Assembly (NCBI RefSeq): GCF_009857815.1
Contig: NZ_WVVW01000001.1
Coordinates: forward strand, 372,001 to 436,000
Direction: 5' to 3'
Length of the DNA stretch: 64,000 bases
Source of the DNA: Pseudomaricurvus sp. HS19
GTDB taxonomy: Bacteria; Pseudomonadota; Gammaproteobacteria; Pseudomonadales; Cellvibrionaceae
Shown: one piece after another, positions 9,046 through 17,732 of the stretch
Position numbering within the stretch: the first letter of the stretch is position 1
Layout: the number at the start of each line of letters is the position of its first letter
Translations under genes and position numbers: made by a program
The notes under the pieces: model-generated
Databases searched by the model: none
What the model was told of the DNA's origin: nothing
What the model saw: only the letters and a program-made list of their open reading frames with translations

Positions 9046-10227
9046 ATGAAAATTCTTTACCATCATCGTGTGGCGTCCAAGGACGGGCAGTATGTTCACA
9101 TCGAAGAGATCATCAAAGCCTTTCGCCAGTTGGGCCATGAGGTGGTTGTGGTCGAACCGGAATCGGTGAATCAGCGCGAGTTTGGAGAGGGCTCAAGGCT
9201 GGTCAGTACCGTACGCGCTTATATTCCCGGATTTATCCATGAGCTGGCCGAGTTCGGCTACTCATGCCTTGAGTACCTGAAACTGCGCAAGGCCATCATT
9301 CGCCACCGGCCGGATGTGATTTACGAACGCTACAACCTGTTTTTTATCTCCGGTGTCTGGGCCGCCAGGCATTTCCACCTGCCCTATATCGTGGAAGTGA
9401 ATTCGCCCCTGTTTGAGGAGCGCTCCACCCATGGTCGGCTGGGGTTGAAGTGGTTGGCCCGCTGGACCGAAACACTGGTGTGGAAGAGCGCAGATTACGT
9501 GCTGCCGGTCACGGCGGTACTGGCACAGCGTGTCGCCGCTGCCGGAGTACCGGCCGAGAGGATGCAGGTGATTCCCAACGGCGTCAACCGCGAGGAATTC
9601 AGCTCGGTGGCCGACGGCGTGGCGATGAAAAAACAATTGGGCATACAGCAACCCAATGTATTGGGTTTTACGGGTTTTGTGCGGGAATGGCATGGGCTGG
9701 ACCGGGTGATCTCGCTGATGAGTGACAGCGACCTGGAGGATTGGCACTTTCTGGTTGTGGGCGACGGTCCGGTCAAGGCAGCGCTGCAGGAGCAGGCGCG
9801 CCGGGCGGGCCTGGAGCAACGGGTCACCTTCACCGGCCTGGTAAACCGCGACACCATCAGGGACTACGTCAGTTGTTTCGATGTCGCCTTGCAGCCGGAC
9901 GTGGTGGACTACGCCTCACCCCTGAAGTTGTTTGAATACCTGGCGCTGGGCAAAGCGGTTTTGGCCCCGGATATGGCGAATATCCGCGAGATACTGAGCA
10001 ACGACACCAATGCCAGCTTGTTCGATAACGGCAGTGATGAAGACTTTCGCTGCAAGCTGGCGAGGCTCTGCAGTGACAGCGCCTTACGTGATCGGTTGGG
10101 CCGCAACGCCCGGGAGCTGCTGGAGCAGAAGGGCTATTACTGGGATGAGAACGCCAGGCTCATCGTCTACCTGTTTCAGCGGCTGTTGCAGCGTTTTCCT
10201 GCGCCTGTCGCCCTGAGAGGGAAATAG
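9046..10227 (+). CDS. Glycosyltransferase, GT4 family
   Basis: A second GT4 enzyme in tandem, 393 residues, not obviously a recent duplicate of its neighbour. It opens with KILYHHRVASKDGQYVHIEE, has an acceptor domain containing PDVIYERYNLFFISG, and a donor domain with LGFTGFVREWHGLDRVI and SPLKLFEYLALGKAV. It abuts the upstream stop codon without a gap and precedes the ligase gene by two bases, so it is part of the core operon. Function inferred: sequential sugar addition to the lipid-linked precursor. Confidence 0.9.
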   Translation: MKILYHHRVASKDGQYVHIEEIIKAFRQLGHEVVVVEPESVNQREFGEGSRLVSTVRAYIPGFIHELAEFGYSCLEYLKLRKAIIRHRPDVIYERYNLFFISGVWAARHFHLPYIVEVNSPLFEERSTHGRLGLKWLARWTETLVWKSADYVLPVTAVLAQRVAAAGVPAERMQVIPNGVNREEFSSVADGVAMKKQLGIQQPNVLGFTGFVREWHGLDRVISLMSDSDLEDWHFLVVGDGPVKAALQEQARRAGLEQRVTFTGLVNRDTIRDYVSCFDVALQPDVVDYASPLKLFEYLALGKAVLAPDMANIREILSNDTNASLFDNGSDEDFRCKLARLCSDSALRDRLGRNARELLEQKGYYWDENARLIVYLFQRLLQRFPAPVALRGK

Positions 10228-10229
10228 CC

Positions 10230-11540
10230 GTGCGGGACTTGCTTGTTACAGCCATAGTATTCGGTTTGATTCCAGTGATCCTGAAACGTCCCTGGATCGG
10301 GATACTGGCCTGGTCCTGGCTCAGTTATATGAACCCGCACCGGTTAACCTGGGGTTTTGCCTATTCCATGCCCTTTGCCCAGATGGTGGCACTGGCAACG
10401 TTTATGGGGTTGCTCTTCAGCCAGGAGAAGAAATCCCTGCCGATGAATGGCACTACCGTGTTGTGGGTGGTGTTCGTGTTGTGGATGGGGCTGACGTCGC
10501 TGACGGCGATTTACCCTGAAGCGGCCCTTAGCTATTACATGCGGGTATTGAAAATCCAGGTCATCGCTTTCCTGACGGTCATGATCGTGCGCGACAAATA
10601 CCGGCTCAACTGTCTTATCTGGGTGATCGCACTTTCGATCGGCTTCTTCAGTATCAAGGGGGGGATTTTTACCCTGATGACGGGGGGGCAGTATCGGGTC
10701 CGGGGGCCGTCGGACAGCATGATTGGCGAAAATAATGCCATGGGCCTGGCGGCGCTGATGATTATCCCGTTCTTCTTCTACCTGCGATCGATTGCGGAGA
10801 ATGTCTGGTTAAAGCGGGCTCTTCTGGGCGGGTTGGTGCTGAGTATCATCTCGGCATTGGGATCCCAGTCCCGTGGGGCGCTGATCTCCATGTGCGTACT
10901 GGGGATCTATTTCTGGTGGCAATCCAAAAACAAGCTGGTGTCCGGTATCGTCATTGTGATACTTGCCGGCATAGGCTTGACGGTAATGCCCGCAAGCTGG
11001 CATGAACGCATGTCCACCATTACCGAGTTTCAGGAAGACAGCTCGGCCATGTCCCGCATCTATGCCTGGAAATACAGCATAAACCTGGCCAATGACAAGG
11101 TGTTGGGAGGCGGCTACAACTCCTGGTCAAAACCCACCTATGCCATCTATCAGCCACAGGCGATTGGGGTGTTTGTGGCGCACAGTATCTACTTCAACGT
11201 GTTGGCGGATCATGGCTGGGTGGGATTGATCCTGTTTCTGAGTATCTTCTTCATGACCTGGCGCAACCTGACCATCAGCGACCGGCTCTGCCGGGGATCG
11301 CCGGCTAACGCTGACCTGTCGACATTGGCGCGCATGCTGAAAGTGAGCCTGGTTGCCTATGCCGGCGGCGGGGCGTTCCTGAGTCTTTCCTACTATGACC
11401 TGCCATGGCACCTGGTGGCCTTCGGGGTGATCTTGCGCAACTTGGCTACCAGCTCCATCACGTACGGGAGTGCGGAGCTGGTGGCGCCGGTGTCCAACAA
11501 ACCGGCCCGCCGCCGTCTGGAGCGGAGAGCGTCCACATGA
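10230..11540 (+). CDS. O-antigen-ligase/polymerase-like membrane protein, XrtA-associated
   Basis: Polytopic membrane protein of the Wzy_C/O-antigen ligase superfamily, matching the exosortase-A-associated group TIGR03097; the opening RDLLVTAIVFGLIPVILKRP and SWLSYMNPHRLTWGFAYSMP are hallmarks. 436 residues, about ten to twelve hydrophobic segments, with a periplasmic-loop region around GSQSRGALIS. It is proposed to transfer polymer to protein or to polymerise repeat units; the literature name 'putative O-glycosylation ligase' is itself a prediction. The start codon is GTG. The stop overlaps the start of the next gene (ATGA). Confidence 0.93.
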   Translation: MRDLLVTAIVFGLIPVILKRPWIGILAWSWLSYMNPHRLTWGFAYSMPFAQMVALATFMGLLFSQEKKSLPMNGTTVLWVVFVLWMGLTSLTAIYPEAALSYYMRVLKIQVIAFLTVMIVRDKYRLNCLIWVIALSIGFFSIKGGIFTLMTGGQYRVRGPSDSMIGENNAMGLAALMIIPFFFYLRSIAENVWLKRALLGGLVLSIISALGSQSRGALISMCVLGIYFWWQSKNKLVSGIVIVILAGIGLTVMPASWHERMSTITEFQEDSSAMSRIYAWKYSINLANDKVLGGGYNSWSKPTYAIYQPQAIGVFVAHSIYFNVLADHGWVGLILFLSIFFMTWRNLTISDRLCRGSPANADLSTLARMLKVSLVAYAGGGAFLSLSYYDLPWHLVAFGVILRNLATSSITYGSAELVAPVSNKPARRRLERRAST

Positions 11541-12472
11541 TGCATCGTTTCCTGAGAAAGCTCGGGGGGCTGGTGGCAAGGCCCGATTCACTGCGCATCC
11601 TGATCTATCACCGCGTGCTGGACAGTGTGGATTACCTGCGCCCGGATGAGCCGGACAGGGCAAGGTTCAACTGGCAGATGAAGCTGTTGCATGACTACTT
11701 TACCCCCCTTGGTCTGGCGGAAGCCCTGCAGTTGCGCGAGGAGGGCCGCCTGCCGCGCAATGCGGTCTGTGTCACCTTCGATGATGGCTATGCGGACAAT
11801 TACAAGAATGCGTTGCCGATTCTGGAGCGTTGGGATATTCCTGCATCGGTCTTCGTTTCTACCGGCTTTCTGAATGGTGGACGCATGTGGAACGACAGCG
11901 TCATTGAATCTGTGCGTAATAGCCGTCTGGAGCGCTGGGACCTGAGCAGGATTGGTCTGGGCCATTGCAGCCTGGCAGGCCGGGCGGACCGCTACCAACT
12001 GGTGCTCGCGATACTGCAGGCAATCAAACATTGGGAGCCTGCCAAAAGGGCTGAAGCGGTCTCATATATTGAGTCGTTGTCTGAAGAGCTGCCAACCGAC
12101 CTGATGATGACTGACAGCCAGGTTCAGGAAATGGCCCGCCGTGGTGTGACTATCGGCGCTCACACCGTGAATCACCCGATACTCAAGGCGGTAGACCTGG
12201 ACACGGCGACTCATGAGATACGCGAAAGCCGGGAGTACCTGGCGCGGCTGATTGGTAAGGAGATACCGTTTTTTGCCTATCCCAATGGGCGACGGGGGCA
12301 TGATTATGAGGAGAGTCATACCCGCTTGATCCGTGACCTTGGTTTTAGTGCGGCACTCAGCACAGACAAGGGCGTGGTTGTCAGTAACTCTGATGATATG
12401 CAACTGCCACGCTTTACCCCGTGGGACAAAAACCCACTGAAATTCTCATTGCGGTTGCTGGCCAACCGGTAA
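11537..12472 (+). CDS. Polysaccharide deacetylase, second copy
   Basis: 311-residue NodB-domain deacetylase, unlike the first one in subfamily. Motifs: the opening RILIYHRVLD, the metal Asp motif VTFDDGYADNYKNA and the His motif GAHTVNHPILK, then FFAYPNGRRGHDYEE. No signal peptide or clear anchor is seen, so it could act on cytoplasmic-face lipid-linked sugars or be peripheral. ATG at 11537 overlaps the preceding stop by four bases; a longer reading from 11405 would lie inside the ligase gene and is rejected. It is the last gene with the base composition of the core before the more AT-rich cassette. Confidence 0.92.
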   Translation: MMHRFLRKLGGLVARPDSLRILIYHRVLDSVDYLRPDEPDRARFNWQMKLLHDYFTPLGLAEALQLREEGRLPRNAVCVTFDDGYADNYKNALPILERWDIPASVFVSTGFLNGGRMWNDSVIESVRNSRLERWDLSRIGLGHCSLAGRADRYQLVLAILQAIKHWEPAKRAEAVSYIESLSEELPTDLMMTDSQVQEMARRGVTIGAHTVNHPILKAVDLDTATHEIRESREYLARLIGKEIPFFAYPNGRRGHDYEESHTRLIRDLGFSAALSTDKGVVVSNSDDMQLPRFTPWDKNPLKFSLRLLANR

Positions 12473-12488
12473 CTCCATAAGACTGACT

Positions 12489-13301
12489 ATGCACATATTG
12501 GGTGTACCCTTCAGAGTTAAGTATCTGCCGCAAACCATCTGTGACTGGTGGCGCAATGCCGCCCTCATGATGAGGCGGGAGCGACCGGAAGTTGGCTACA
12601 GCTTTGTCTATTTCAGTTACAAGCCGGATTTTGATTATCTGTACCTTTCCATGCAGAGCCTGAAGAATAATGTCAGCCCGGAGCTCATAGATTCTGTCTA
12701 CCTGTTTGTGGATCAGAAAGCGCCTTTTGATGAGTCGCAATTGCTGCAGTTGCAGGCTCTGTTTCCGCAGCTCAGGATCAGGAAAATCTACGGTTTCAGC
12801 TGGGCGTCCACGGAGACGACTCTGGCTGAGTTAAATGCCTTCAGTGAGGTGGCTGCTGAAATTGATGGCTGTCATTATTTAGTCAAGGTAGATTCAGACA
12901 TCTTGATTACCAGTGACCAAAAGCTGAAGCGTCTGAGGAGAAGTGCCTGTGATACGGTTGCAGATGCTCATCACTTGGATTACCAGTATGGTCAGGGTGG
13001 TTTCTACTTGATCAGGGCAGCTGTAGCTCGTCGGGCTTTTAAGGACGTGTCCAAGGAAACTGTGAAGCTCTTCGAGGCCCGATGTGGCTCCATAGGAGAA
13101 GATAAGGTAATCAGCGCTATGCTGGCTGAGGCCGGCTGTCCTTTTCACTTTACTAGGCTCATGCTGTATCCCGAGGAATATAAACGAATAAACAGACTAA
13201 ACAAACTACTTCGGTGGGAGTTCTGTGCTTTGCACCATGTTAATGACAAAGTGGCAATGGCTGATTTCTCTGATCGATTTCAGTTAATAGGGAGAGAGTG
13301 A
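12489..13301 (+). CDS. GT-A-fold glycosyltransferase-like protein (paralogue A)
   Basis: 270 residues, no named family recognised. It has the layout of a nucleotide-sugar-dependent GT-A enzyme: an early strand SFVYFSYKPDFDYLYLSM, then VYLFVDQKAPF, and the metal-binding VKVDSDILI (DxD motif) near residue 137. The C-terminal part holds a basic motif, EDKVISAMLAEAG. A paralogue with the same signature blocks (VYLFVDxKAPF, FSWAS, VKVDSDI) lies one gene downstream at 14173. First gene of the variable cassette, 16 bases after the deacetylase. Confidence 0.75.
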   Translation: MHILGVPFRVKYLPQTICDWWRNAALMMRRERPEVGYSFVYFSYKPDFDYLYLSMQSLKNNVSPELIDSVYLFVDQKAPFDESQLLQLQALFPQLRIRKIYGFSWASTETTLAELNAFSEVAAEIDGCHYLVKVDSDILITSDQKLKRLRRSACDTVADAHHLDYQYGQGGFYLIRAAVARRAFKDVSKETVKLFEARCGSIGEDKVISAMLAEAGCPFHFTRLMLYPEEYKRINRLNKLLRWEFCALHHVNDKVAMADFSDRFQLIGRE

Positions 13302-13302
13302 A

Positions 13303-14142
13303 GTGCGTCCAGAATTTTGGAAGCTGGCTGAAGTTATTAAAGAATACGCTGGCGACGAAGTCGTCTATTTTCTGAAGAATCAGGGGAATTGGGGGGATGC
13401 CTTGATTCTGCAAGGGACATTTGAGTTCTTTCGCCATTTTAATGTTCGGTATAGAACTCTGACAATGGAGCAGACGCTGGCTGAAAAGATCAAGTGGCGA
13501 TTGGCCAGAAAAAGCCGGGTTCTCGTTGTTAGTGGGGGAGGTGCATGGTGCGGGCACTACAGAGAGCTTCAGGATTTTGTAACTGTAGTGGCTAGGAAAT
13601 ACAAGTTTAAAAAGATAATAGTCTTGCCGAGTACTTTTGAAGATGGCGTAAGTTGTCCAAATACCATATTTTTCCGCCGTGACAATATGGAGAGCAAAGA
13701 AGTAATGCCGGATTCTGATTTTTGTCATGATATGGCATTTTTTCTTCCCAGATATGAGCTGAGGAAGTCTTCGGATTGTCGGCGAGACAAGAGTATCGGT
13801 TACTGTTTCAGGGGAGACCCGGAAGCATCAGGAAAGCATGAGGTTCCGGATGGAAACTTTGACCTCAGTGCTCATGGGAATGAGTCGACACCCATTTCCG
13901 GGTTTTTGGAGTGGGTGGCCAATAAGGATGTTATCCATACAGATAGATTGCATGTCACCATTGCGGGTGGCTTACTGGGGAAACAGGTTTATGTTTACCC
14001 TGGTTGCTATTTTAAAAATCGAGCCTTGTATGAGTCCAGTATAAAAGGCTATTTCGACGGTGTTGTCTATCTGGAGCAGTTTCAGGGGCAAGGCATTGGC
14101 GAAGATAGATTGCCTCCGATAAAAGAAAATCTTAAGACTTGA
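13303..14142 (+). CDS. Polysaccharide pyruvyltransferase-like protein
   Basis: 279 residues resembling the polysaccharide pyruvyl transferase family (PF04230): the opening FLKNQGNWGDALILQGTFEF matches the family's G-N-x-G-D region, and the end has HTDRLHVTIAGGLLGKQVYV, the typical C-terminal H-x-D-R-x-H signature. Such enzymes put pyruvate ketals on sugars from phosphoenolpyruvate, giving acidic polymers; some relatives act as glycosyltransferase-like proteins instead. The start is GTG, one base after the preceding stop. Codon use is clearly more AT-rich than in the core operon. Confidence 0.78.
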   Translation: MRPEFWKLAEVIKEYAGDEVVYFLKNQGNWGDALILQGTFEFFRHFNVRYRTLTMEQTLAEKIKWRLARKSRVLVVSGGGAWCGHYRELQDFVTVVARKYKFKKIIVLPSTFEDGVSCPNTIFFRRDNMESKEVMPDSDFCHDMAFFLPRYELRKSSDCRRDKSIGYCFRGDPEASGKHEVPDGNFDLSAHGNESTPISGFLEWVANKDVIHTDRLHVTIAGGLLGKQVYVYPGCYFKNRALYESSIKGYFDGVVYLEQFQGQGIGEDRLPPIKENLKT

Positions 14143-14172
14143 TCCATTGAAGGGAATGTAAGGAAGGCTATT

Positions 14173-14988
14173 GTGATCGTATGTGGTTTGCCCTTTGTTG
14201 CGAAAGAGCCTCTCAAGACGCTTCGCACAATGTGGCGGGACTTTCGGGTGTTTGGGCGTGGCCATGCTAAACGTAGTGATGCAGGTCTGGTGTTGGTTTA
14301 TTTCTCTTACGAACCTGACTTTGAGTACCTGGTGCTGTCACTGAAGTCTCTCGCTGCCAATAAGTTGATTAACTTGAAAGCTGTTTACCTGTTTGTTGAT
14401 AGCAAGGCTCCTTTTGGTGAGGCTCAGATTGCCAGGCTCAGGGATCTATCTCCACTGTTGCGGGTTCGTTCGATTGAGAACTTTTCGTGGGCTTCTGCTG
14501 AGTCGACCCATGCCGAAATACAGGCGTTTTCCGAAGTTTCGAGAGACGGCTTCAATGCAAATGATTATATGGTAAAGGTGGACTCAGACATTCTTTTCCT
14601 GGGAGGGTCTCGAAAGCTGGCTAAGATTCAGGAGTCCGGTCTTGCGGCGGTTGGTGATGAGCGTTTTGCCCGTAATTATATGCAGGGCGGCTTATACTTC
14701 ATCTCTTTTGGAGCCTTGAGGCAGCATATTCTCCCTGCAACGCTTGATCAGATAAAGGGTATAGAAAAGAGGTTTAATAAAACGGGCGAAGATTTGGTGA
14801 TCACAGAGCTATTACGTGAGGGAGGAGTTGAACCCTGCTTCACCAGACTGATGCTTTTTAAGCATGACTATTTAAAATTGAGCAGGGTAACCGGGCTTAC
14901 ACGGTCACATTTCTGTGGTGCTCACTTTATCAAAGATAAAGAAAGAATGACGGCCTTGTTTGGTAAGCTGGTTTCCGATGTATGCTGA
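14173..14988 (+). CDS. GT-A-fold glycosyltransferase-like protein (paralogue B)
   Basis: 271 residues, evidently paralogous to the protein encoded at 12489: shared blocks include VYFSYEPDFEYLVLSLKSL, VYLFVDSKAPFGEAQ, FSWASAEST and MVKVDSDILF (DxD). The start is GTG with AAGG about 11 bases upstream. It overlaps the flippase start by 7 bases. The two paralogues probably add similar sugars in successive steps; the pyruvyltransferase-like gene lies between them. No family name is offered. Confidence 0.74.
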   Translation: MIVCGLPFVAKEPLKTLRTMWRDFRVFGRGHAKRSDAGLVLVYFSYEPDFEYLVLSLKSLAANKLINLKAVYLFVDSKAPFGEAQIARLRDLSPLLRVRSIENFSWASAESTHAEIQAFSEVSRDGFNANDYMVKVDSDILFLGGSRKLAKIQESGLAAVGDERFARNYMQGGLYFISFGALRQHILPATLDQIKGIEKRFNKTGEDLVITELLREGGVEPCFTRLMLFKHDYLKLSRVTGLTRSHFCGAHFIKDKERMTALFGKLVSDVC

Positions 14989-16418
14989 AGAATATCTCAT
15001 ATCTTTTTATTGCCAGATTTTTTGTACGCATACTGGGATTGTTGAGTACCCTTATTGTCGCCAGATTATTGGTCCCTGAAGATTATGGTTTGATTGCCAC
15101 TTGCATGATTGTTCAGGATCTGGCGGAGCGCATGCAGAAAGTTGGGATTGGCCAGAATATTATTACCAATCAAAGTCTGGACAGGAATTTCCTGGGTACG
15201 GCAATCTCTCTACGAATAGTCATTGCCATTGTGTTTTCCGTTCTGGTGTTTTTATCGGCGGATATGGCGGGAGAATTCTTCGAGAATTCTCAGGTCAGCA
15301 GTGTGCTATCGGTTATCTGCTGGATGTTCTTTATTGTATCACTGTCAAATCCAGCACTTATTCTGGCTGCGAGAAACGAAAAATTTCTGCCAGAGATAAA
15401 ATGCTCTCTTATTGGCAAGTTGATAAGCACCCTCTCAACAATTGCTTTGGCTTGGTATCTAGAGAACTTCTGGGCGCTGGCGTACGGTATGGTTATCTCT
15501 GCCGTTGCATATTTGCTGTTAAGTTATCTGGTGCTTGAGTCGGGGATGAGGCTTGCTTTTTCGCGGTCTTCACTTAAACAGATGGCCGGATTTTCCGGCT
15601 GGATTTTGGTTCATAGCTGGGTCGGTTGGGTGAATGCCAACCTGATAAAGTTGGTATGGGGCAGGGTTTTTGGGGCTCACATGCTGGGCCTGATCAGTAT
15701 GGGAGGGAACCTGTTCAGTATTTTTGAAACAGAGGTCTCGGCAGCGGTGGAGAAGGCGAATCTATCGAACCTTGTTCGGAGCCTGAAGATAAAGGACGGC
15801 GCATCTGAGGGATTTGCCGAGATTGTGCGGTATAACATTTGTGCCTTGCAGGACGTTCGTCAAATTCTGATCATTCCAGCTTATATTGTACTGATTTGCT
15901 GCCCGAAGATTATTGTCTCCATCCTTTTAGGGGATGGCTGGCAGCAGTTGGCAGAGTTTTGCCCCTTTATTGCGGTATCTATTGTGTCTCTGAGCTACTC
16001 AAAAAGTTTGACATCTGTATTTGTGGCGCTTAGGAAGCCGGAAATATTGGTGGTTAGTGCTATGGTTGCCGGTAGTGTTATATGCCTGTTTGGTTTTCTT
16101 GCTTATATCCAGGAGTCATATTACTTCCTTTTGGTCAGCGGCATGACAGCCCATATTTTATGCTATTTTTACCTTTGTTATCGGATTTCGGGTATTACCA
16201 ATCTTGCATTCTGGAAATTTTGTCGACGGATTGATATTTGGCAGATGGCTAAGGTCCTGGTCGTTTTCCTGTTTGCTGTCCTGATTCGGCCAGATGAACT
16301 TGTTTTCAGTTTGGTTGTTCTGCCGCTGGTGGCTTTGGCTGCTGTTTTGGAGTGGCGCTGGTTTGGAAATTATCTGGTCGATAAGGCTTTTGACTTTATT
16401 GGGTCGAAAAGGGCGTAA
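14982..16418 (+). CDS. Oligosaccharide flippase (Wzx-like, MOP superfamily)
   Basis: 478-residue polytopic protein with about 12-14 hydrophobic helices. The N terminus (residues about 10-40) contains FFVRILGLLSTLIVARLLVP followed by EDYGLIATCMI, typical of the polysaccharide biosynthesis/MOP transporter family. It should flip the undecaprenyl-linked repeat unit from the cytoplasmic to the periplasmic face. It overlaps paralogue B by 7 bases. It is the only Wzx-type flippase in the window, so it most likely serves the exopolysaccharide built by the surrounding glycosyltransferases. Confidence 0.9.
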   Translation: MLKNISYLFIARFFVRILGLLSTLIVARLLVPEDYGLIATCMIVQDLAERMQKVGIGQNIITNQSLDRNFLGTAISLRIVIAIVFSVLVFLSADMAGEFFENSQVSSVLSVICWMFFIVSLSNPALILAARNEKFLPEIKCSLIGKLISTLSTIALAWYLENFWALAYGMVISAVAYLLLSYLVLESGMRLAFSRSSLKQMAGFSGWILVHSWVGWVNANLIKLVWGRVFGAHMLGLISMGGNLFSIFETEVSAAVEKANLSNLVRSLKIKDGASEGFAEIVRYNICALQDVRQILIIPAYIVLICCPKIIVSILLGDGWQQLAEFCPFIAVSIVSLSYSKSLTSVFVALRKPEILVVSAMVAGSVICLFGFLAYIQESYYFLLVSGMTAHILCYFYLCYRISGITNLAFWKFCRRIDIWQMAKVLVVFLFAVLIRPDELVFSLVVLPLVALAAVLEWRWFGNYLVDKAFDFIGSKRA

Positions 16419-16523
16419 AGTAATTTACTGCTGGTTGTTCGCGAGTATTGCTTGATCGACAATTTGTTTAGTTTTTCGCTATTTTTAATAATAGAAATCC
16501 TTGCAGGGATTGGCGAGGTATAT

Positions 16524-17732
16524 ATGAGAGTTTCGATCTACAAGTCAGAGATTGTTGCCGGCGATGTAAAGGTTTCGGCAGTATTGACATTTGAGGAAAG
16601 TTTCCGGTTTTCGGATGGGGCTTCCAGTGCCGAGGTTTGGTTTAGCTGGCCGGCAAGTTATTTTCTTCCTGAGCGGGAAATCTGGGATCCTTTTGTGATG
16701 ATTGCCCTCCCTTTCGCGATGGTGGCAGGGGAAGATCTGTCGGTAGAGGGCTCGATAGACCCTGTTTTGTATCTCAATCTCCTGGAGGTGATATCGATAT
16801 ACCACTGGTATTTCCCGGGTAAGACGAGGGAGGTTGAGATTAAAGTCAAGGTTGATTGGAGCGCTAAAGTTGGTGGTGCGAATGATCGAGTAGGGACCTT
16901 TTTCTCCGGTGGCGTTGATTCTCTGTTTAATGTGGCAGATATGAAGCGATTGCATAAAATGGGGGTCGCCTCGCTGGTCAGTGATCTATGGCTGGTTCAT
17001 GGCATGGATATTAGGTTGAGCGACTCGGGCCTGTGGGAGACCACTTTGAGTGAGCTTAGTGATATGGCCAGTATGGAAGGCCTGGATGTCACTCCGGTAC
17101 GAACCAATGTAAGAGAGGTTCAGAGAGGTATTATAGGGTGGACAGATATGGGGTTTGGATCCATTTTGTCCGCGGTCTCAAAACTGTTTTCTGAGATCGT
17201 GCCCACGGCACTGATCGGTTCCTATGATCTCTATAAGTACTGTGTTCCTCATGCAAGTTCACCGCAGCTGGATCCTTTTTGGAGTTGTTCTCGCCAGGTG
17301 GTTCGCCATTACACTTCACGCGTGTCGAGAATGGATAAGATCCAGGCTATTCATATGAACGCGCCCGGCCTATTGAGTAAAGTTCGGGTGTGCTGGGAAA
17401 ATACTGACGGTCAGTACAATTGTGGGGTATGTGAAAAGTGTTTGCGCACTCAGGCCCAGCTGTATGCTCTCGGCATCCTGGATGACGTATCATCCTTTGA
17501 AGGGTTTGACCTGTTGGGTAACCTGAAAGGCTTTCGCCTGAATTCCAGTGCTTTAGGCAATGGGTATACGCTGCGGTTCTGGCAGGAGATATTGGATGTC
17601 GCTCTTGAAAATTCCTGTTCTGACTTGGTTCGCGTTTTGTCTCCAATCCTGAAGGATGCGAACAGGCGCGCTCATTATGCAGCCTTCAAGCGTAGTGTGA
17701 AAACTGCGATAAGATCCGGTCTGTCTCATTAA
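16524..17732 (+). CDS. QueC-like PP-loop protein of unknown function
   Basis: 402 residues. The C-terminal two thirds resemble 7-cyano-7-deazaguanine synthase (QueC) and other N-type ATP pyrophosphatases: PP-loop SGGVDS at residues 128-133 and a zinc-ligand-like Cx9CxxCxxC cluster (Cys290, 300, 303, 306; CGVCEKC). QueC itself is about 230 residues, so the roughly 120-residue N-terminal extension is extra and unrecognised. ATG 16524 with GAGG upstream is preferred over the TTG at 16452, which would add a hydrophobic stretch without a good ribosome site. No other queuosine genes are nearby, so a role in amidating or activating a polymer precursor is more likely than tRNA modification; this is inference. 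Its stop overlaps the convergent gene's stop (TTAA). Confidence 0.78.
   Translation: MRVSIYKSEIVAGDVKVSAVLTFEESFRFSDGASSAEVWFSWPASYFLPEREIWDPFVMIALPFAMVAGEDLSVEGSIDPVLYLNLLEVISIYHWYFPGKTREVEIKVKVDWSAKVGGANDRVGTFFSGGVDSLFNVADMKRLHKMGVASLVSDLWLVHGMDIRLSDSGLWETTLSELSDMASMEGLDVTPVRTNVREVQRGIIGWTDMGFGSILSAVSKLFSEIVPTALIGSYDLYKYCVPHASSPQLDPFWSCSRQVVRHYTSRVSRMDKIQAIHMNAPGLLSKVRVCWENTDGQYNCGVCEKCLRTQAQLYALGILDDVSSFEGFDLLGNLKGFRLNSSALGNGYTLRFWQEILDVALENSCSDLVRVLSPILKDANRRAHYAAFKRSVKTAIRSGLSH

Noticed and set aside
16452-16523. TTG-started extension of the QueC-like protein
   Set aside because: No ribosome site for the TTG; the ATG at 16524 has GAGG at good distance and starts the conserved part.
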